From assembly GCA_022711195.1 (NCBI GenBank), contig JAKLFN010000053.1, positions 1 to 11,386 of the forward strand: a stretch of 11,386 bases of DNA, given 5' to 3'. How positions within the stretch are numbered: the first letter of the stretch is position 1; every line of letters begins with the position of its first letter. Below, in pieces: positions 9,086 to 11,386 of the stretch. The notes beneath the pieces are model-generated. The model made no database searches. It was given only the letters and a program-made list of their open reading frames with translations, and was not told where the DNA came from. This DNA is from Bacteroidota bacterium (GTDB taxonomy: Bacteria; Bacteroidota; Bacteroidia; Bacteroidales; VadinHA17). A program made the position numbers and the translations under genes.

Positions 9086-9122
9086 AATAAAAATAGGGAC
9101 ACACCCAGGCATGTCCCTATTT
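9086..9122 (-). terminator. Hairpin terminator or attenuator between DUF4295 and ftsY
   Basis: An 11-bp perfect inverted repeat (9091-9101 with 9112-9122, core AGGGACA/TGTCCCT) surrounds a 10-nt loop. Read on the minus strand the stem is followed by TTTTTATTAT-like sequence (9095 down to about 9084), the form of an intrinsic terminator. It begins 17 bp after the DUF4295 stop and ends about 28 bp before the ftsY start. As no promoter motif is visible between it and ftsY, it probably attenuates rather than fully stops transcription into ftsY-rimO. The opposite strand is not followed by a clean T run. Confidence 0.65.
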
Positions 9123-9139
9123 ATGATGTGTGTAGAAAA

Positions 9140-9292
9140 TTAATTCTTAAAGAAGTCCTTAATATGATCGTTGTGAACGATACTTTCCTTGAACTGGTAT
9201 GCTCCTGACTTGTCGGAACGCAGCATTTTAATACATTTTGTGAATGTCTTGCCTGAACCGGTTTTTAGTGTTGCAACAACTTTCTTTGCCAT
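9140..9292 (-). CDS. DUF4295 family small ribosomal-cluster protein (probable bL38)
   Basis: A 50-residue basic protein starting MAKKVVATLKTGSGKTF and ending HIKDFFKN, about a quarter Lys/Arg. The sequence matches the DUF4295 family, which to my knowledge occurs only in Bacteroidota and sits directly after rpmG. From memory, this family was identified as an extra large-subunit protein, named bL38, in the Flavobacterium johnsoniae ribosome structure; I am fairly but not fully sure of that link. GSGK resembles part of a P-loop, but at 50 residues there is no room for a nucleotide-binding fold. The gene starts 12 nt after the rpmG stop, which suggests co-transcription and coordinated output with bL28 and bL33. 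A hairpin terminator lies just downstream. Confidence 0.88.
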   Translation of the reverse strand: MAKKVVATLKTGSGKTFTKCIKMLRSDKSGAYQFKESIVHNDHIKDFFKN

Positions 9293-9304
9293 TGTATGAA
9301 GTAT

Positions 9305-9490
9305 TTACTTTATTTCTCTGTGAACAGTATATTTCTTAAGGAAAGGATTGTATTTTTTCCTTTCTATTCTGTCAGGAGTGTTTTTCCTGTTTTTTGTACT
9401 GATATATCTAGACATTCCGGCTACACCGCTTTCCTTTTGTTCGGTGCATTCGAGAATGATCTGCTGCCTGTTGCCTTTTGCCTTTGCCAT
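9305..9490 (-). CDS. rpmG: 50S ribosomal protein bL33
   Basis: A 61-residue basic protein ([18 protein letters not shown]...), of the length and sequence pattern of bL33, which binds 23S rRNA near the E site of the large subunit. The signature region [22 protein letters not shown] is clear at about residues 28-49. Only one cysteine (Cys15) remains and the paired CxxC zinc ligands are absent, so this is the zinc-independent (C-minus) type and would not need zinc for folding. The gene lies 12 nt after rpmB and 12 nt before the DUF4295 gene, an arrangement that implies one polycistronic message. The start codon is the only sensible Met and has no Shine-Dalgarno sequence upstream. Confidence 0.96.
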   Translation of the reverse strand: MAKAKGNRQQIILECTEQKESGVAGMSRYISTKNRKNTPDRIERKKYNPFLKKYTVHREIK

Positions 9491-9502
9491 CTTAACCCTT
9501 TA

Positions 9503-9745
9503 TTAGTAGTTCAAAATATAACCCTTTTCCTTTGCTTCCTTAAGTGCAGCCGTAAGCCCTTTTTTGCTTATGAGGCGTATACCTGCAGCTGATACTTTCA
9601 GTGAAATCCATCTCTCCTCTTCGGGCAGATAATATCTCTTGACAAATAGATTAGGATAAAATTTTCTTTTAGTCCTTCTTCTTGAATGCGATACATTATT
9701 GCCTACCATCGCCTTCTTCCCTGTAACCTGACATACTTTTGACAT
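9503..9745 (-). CDS. rpmB: 50S ribosomal protein bL28
   Basis: An 80-residue bL28, a large-subunit protein that contacts 23S rRNA near the exit-tRNA side. The hallmark N-terminus [21 protein letters not shown] is followed by [12 protein letters not shown] and the C-terminal [14 protein letters not shown] segment; length matches the family. It is the first gene of the minus-strand cluster with rpmG, DUF4295, ftsY and rimO. A Bacteroidota-type promoter is visible about 50 bp upstream, so the leader would be about 45 nt, A/T-rich and without a Shine-Dalgarno sequence. Cys5 is the only cysteine, so no zinc site is expected. Confidence 0.97.
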   Translation of the reverse strand: MSKVCQVTGKKAMVGNNVSHSRRRTKRKFYPNLFVKRYYLPEEERWISLKVSAAGIRLISKKGLTAALKEAKEKGYILNY

Positions 9746-9795
9746 TGGTCTTCTGTTTATCCTTGTTCTTAATTATTGCTTTTAAAAACGAAGCG

Positions 9796-9827
9796 CAAAA
9801 TACGTGATTTTTATCTGATTAACCAAA
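9796..9827 (-). promoter_or_regulatory. Candidate promoter of the rpmB operon
   Basis: On the minus strand a TTTG box (complement of 9824-9827) is followed after 21 bp by TATTTTG (complement of 9796-9802), close to the Bacteroidota TTTG / TAnnTTTG pair but one base short in the second box. The predicted start of transcription near 9790 gives a leader of about 45 nt before the rpmB ATG. It lies in the 124-bp gap between cinA and rpmB, where no convincing terminator for cinA is seen, so read-through from cinA is also possible. Confidence 0.5.
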
Positions 9828-9869
9828 TAATAAAGTCACTTTTTTTTCAACATTACCATTGTTGAAATC

Positions 9870-11111
9870 TCATTGTTCCCTGATCTGCCTCAGGAGAAGG
9901 TTTAGGGCAGCAGTTGAAAAGCGGTTTATATTGGTAACTCTGTCGCTGCCGTAACGTGCTCTTAATGTCTTTGTTCCGGAAGCTGATGCAACAGAAATCC
10001 ATACTGTTCCGACAGGTTTTTCTTCAGTGCCTCCATCAGGTCCTGCAATTCCGGTCGTAGCCAGGGCAAAACCGGTATTCATAAGATTTCTTGCTCCCAC
10101 AGCCATTGCGATGGCACATTCCTCGCTAACCGCACCGTATTGAGCAATGATGTCAGGAGGTACAGCAAGCAGGCTGGTTTTGACGCTGTTATCATAAGCA
10201 ATCACAGAGCCTTTATAATATTCCGAACTGCCGGGTATGCTTGTGATCAGCGAGGCGATCTTTCCTCCTGTACAGCTTTCAGCGGTACACAGGGTAGTCT
10301 TTCGAAGCTTTAGTTCTCCTCCTATTGCTTCTTCAAAAGTTACTTCATCTTCGCCATAGATCTGTTCAGGAATAAGGGTATAGAGTTTTTTAACCTGCTG
10401 CTCCACAGTCTGCCCGAGAAGTTTCTTATCTGGTCCTGTGGCGGTGAGTCTAAGTTTAACTACACCGTATGCCGGAAGATAAGCAAGTTTTATTTCAGCC
10501 GGGAGTTCTTCCTCGAATCCTCTGAGGAGCTCGGCGAGGACAGATTCCCCGGTTCCATAGGTCATAATATTCTTATGGATAACAGCCTGTGATGAATAAC
10601 GGTCAGAAAGTAAGGGAATGACACTATTGACCATAATATATTTCATCTCATGTGGTACACCGGGCAGCGAAACGAATGTTGTATTTTCTTTTTCGAACCA
10701 CATTCCCGGAGCTGTCCCGACTGCGTTTTTCAGTACCCGGCAATTTTCAGGCACCTCTGCCTGCCTGCGGTTCAGGTTGTTCATCGGCCAGCCGCGCTGA
10801 CTGTACATATGCTCGATCATGTCGAGCACATCCTGGTTCACGACAAGCCTGGTGCTGAAAAACTCACATAGTGTTGGTTTTGTTATGTCGTCGCTGGTTG
10901 GGCCTAATCCTCCGGTAATAATGACCAGGTCACATTTTCCTGTTACCTCTCCGAGAGTATAAAGGATATCGTCGCGACGGTCGTGAATAGATATCTTCCG
11001 GATGATATCGAATCCCAGTTTGCTGAGCTCTGCTCCTATCCATGCAGAGTTTGTATCGACGGTCTGCCCGATGAGGAGTTCGTCGCCGATAGTGATTATA
11101 CTGGCTTTCAT
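9870..11111 (-). CDS. cinA: CinA family protein: COG1058 domain plus nicotinamide-nucleotide amidase domain
   Basis: A 413-residue two-domain CinA. The N-terminal MoCF-biosynthesis-like (COG1058) domain has IITIGDELLIGQ (5-16), VIITGGLGPTSDD (63-75) and SLPGVPHEM (148-156); in characterised relatives it acts as an ADP-ribose pyrophosphatase. The C-terminal PncC domain has TAESCTGG (276-283) and TTGIAGPDGGT (352-362), and in relatives deamidates nicotinamide mononucleotide to nicotinate mononucleotide in NAD recycling. Both activities here are inferred from family. The start MKASIITIGDE is the normal family start. The ATG lies only 4 nt after the last base of tRNA-Gly, so gene and tRNA must share a transcript. 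After 3' processing of the tRNA the mRNA would have a leader of about 4 nt. The competence link in the name comes from other bacteria; nothing here supports it. Confidence 0.95.
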   Translation of the reverse strand: MKASIITIGDELLIGQTVDTNSAWIGAELSKLGFDIIRKISIHDRRDDILYTLGEVTGKCDLVIITGGLGPTSDDITKPTLCEFFSTRLVVNQDVLDMIEHMYSQRGWPMNNLNRRQAEVPENCRVLKNAVGTAPGMWFEKENTTFVSLPGVPHEMKYIMVNSVIPLLSDRYSSQAVIHKNIMTYGTGESVLAELLRGFEEELPAEIKLAYLPAYGVVKLRLTATGPDKKLLGQTVEQQVKKLYTLIPEQIYGEDEVTFEEAIGGELKLRKTTLCTAESCTGGKIASLITSIPGSSEYYKGSVIAYDNSVKTSLLAVPPDIIAQYGAVSEECAIAMAVGARNLMNTGFALATTGIAGPDGGTEEKPVGTVWISVASASGTKTLRARYGSDRVTNINRFSTAALNLLLRQIREQ

Positions 11112-11114
11112 GTT

Positions 11115-11188
<74 letters not shown>

Positions 11189-11201
11189 TTATAGTCTTGC
11201 T

Positions 11202-11225
11202 GTCGTGCAGTCGTGCAGTCGTGCA
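11202..11225 (+). repeat. Three tandem copies of an 8-bp unit GTCGTGCA
   Basis: Three exact copies of GTCGTGCA (11202-11209, 11210-11217, 11218-11225; TGCACGAC on the minus strand) lie in the 74-bp spacer between tRNA-Thr and tRNA-Gly. The last copy overlaps the -7 box of the tRNA-Gly promoter by two bases, so the other two would fall at or just after the transcription start, in the pre-tRNA leader. Only three copies with no spacers; it is not a CRISPR. Confidence 0.85.
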
Positions 11226-11254
11226 AAAATACTAAAATGAAATTATACTTCAAA
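11224..11254 (-). promoter_or_regulatory. Promoter of the tRNA-Gly-cinA unit, Bacteroidota type
   Basis: On the minus strand TTTG (complement of 11251-11254) is followed after exactly 19 bp by TATTTTTG (complement of 11224-11231), a full match to the Bacteroidota TTTG-N19-TAnnTTTG pattern and the best in the window. The predicted start near 11217 leaves a leader of about 29 nt before tRNA-Gly, made mostly of the 8-bp tandem repeats. Because cinA follows the tRNA with no gap for another promoter, this probably also drives cinA. Confidence 0.65.
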
Positions 11255-11259
11255 GAGCA

Positions 11260-11335
11260 TGGAGCCTCCAAAGGGACTCGAACCCTCGACCTGCTCATTA
11301 CGAATGAGCTGCTCTACCAACTGAGCTAAGGAGGC
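11260..11335 (-). tRNA. tRNA-Thr (anticodon CGT)
   Basis: A class I cloverleaf: acceptor GCCTCCT/TGGAGGC, D arm GCTC/GAGC, anticodon stem GCTCA/TGAGC with loop TTCGTAA (anticodon CGT, reads ACG), variable loop AGGTC and T arm GAGGG-TTCGAGT-CCCTT. The discriminator is T at 11263 and the next three bases (11262-11260) read CCA, so a 3' CCA is encoded, or is there by chance. The innermost acceptor pair is a T-T mismatch (positions 7 and 66), a mild irregularity; the other six pairs are good. It lies 74 bp upstream of tRNA-Gly in the same direction. Confidence 0.93.
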
Positions 11336-11357
11336 AATTTTTATTACGATATTTAAA

Positions 11358-11386
11358 GAACCCGCGACCTTCCCGTTACACGGGAT
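11358..11386 (-). pseudogene. tRNA-like fragment, apparently broken in the T loop, cut by the window edge
   Basis: On the minus strand the last 29 bases read like the middle of a class I tRNA. A hairpin TCCC-GTGTAAC-GGGA has T33 and A37 in place and would give anticodon GTA. It is followed by variable-loop-like AGGTC/GGTC, T-stem half GCGGG and TTC. The expected T-loop remainder and matching CCCGC do not follow; the sequence changes to A/T-rich spacer (TTTAAATATC) instead. The 5' half lies outside the window. It could be a truncated tRNA remnant or a chance hairpin. A GTA (Tyr) anticodon is odd, because bacterial tRNA-Tyr normally has a long variable arm. Confidence 0.4.

Noticed and set aside
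9296..9592. 98-residue plus-strand ORF over rpmG and rpmB
   Set aside because: Antisense of two certain ribosomal protein genes; no family resemblance.
9845..9867. 8-bp hairpin (TTTCAACA/TGTTGAAA) just after the cinA stop as a terminator
   Set aside because: On the minus strand the stem is followed by A, not T, and it is weak, so it does not fit an intrinsic terminator.
11202..11225. CRISPR-like array
   Set aside because: Only three contiguous 8-bp units with no spacers and no cas genes.
11371..11386. Reading the edge hairpin on the plus strand as a Val(TAC) anticodon arm
   Set aside because: The plus strand has no D arm before it, while the minus strand has variable-loop and T-stem-like GGTC-GCGGG-TTC in the right order.

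Overview
This window looks like core chromosome from a member of the Bacteroidota, most likely a Bacteroidales/Marinilabiliales-type bacterium. The grounds are the gene order (gyrA with a secreted TPR-protein gene, divergent from clpC; rpmB-rpmG-DUF4295-ftsY-rimO), promoter-like TTTG...TAnnTTTG elements in place of classical -35/-10 boxes, A/T-rich leaders without Shine-Dalgarno sequences, and a Bacteroidota-specific 50-residue ribosomal-cluster protein. Placement below phylum is inference.

Left part (1-4047), all on the minus strand. gyrA (DNA gyrase subunit A) is followed after 66 bp by a secreted TPR-repeat protein, and the unit ends at a strong hairpin terminator (193-225). Beyond it lies the 5' end of a lipoprotein gene that resembles a polysaccharide deacetylase and runs off the window.

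Middle (4048-8112). A 250-bp divergent intergenic region separates gyrA from clpC (plus strand, AAA+ unfoldase of the ClpCP protease). clpC converges on rimO, and the two stop codons overlap by 4 bp with no terminator between them.

Right-middle (6817-9802), minus strand. One probable operon reads rpmB (bL28), rpmG (bL33), DUF4295 (probably bL38), a hairpin terminator or attenuator, ftsY (SRP receptor) and rimO (ribosomal protein uS12 methylthiotransferase). ftsY and rimO overlap as ATGA. The theme is ribosome composition, ribosome modification and membrane targeting of ribosomes.

Right end (9870-11386), minus strand. tRNA-Thr(CGT), then a promoter with an 8-bp triple tandem repeat in the leader, tRNA-Gly(CCC) and cinA. 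The cinA start codon lies only 4 nt after the tRNA-Gly 3' end. At the extreme right edge is a tRNA-like fragment that appears to be cut off inside its T loop.

I see no defence system, CRISPR array, transposase or clear novel system. The items most worth checking are the tRNA-Gly/cinA junction, the broken tRNA-like fragment and the hairpin inside the rpmB-ftsY operon.
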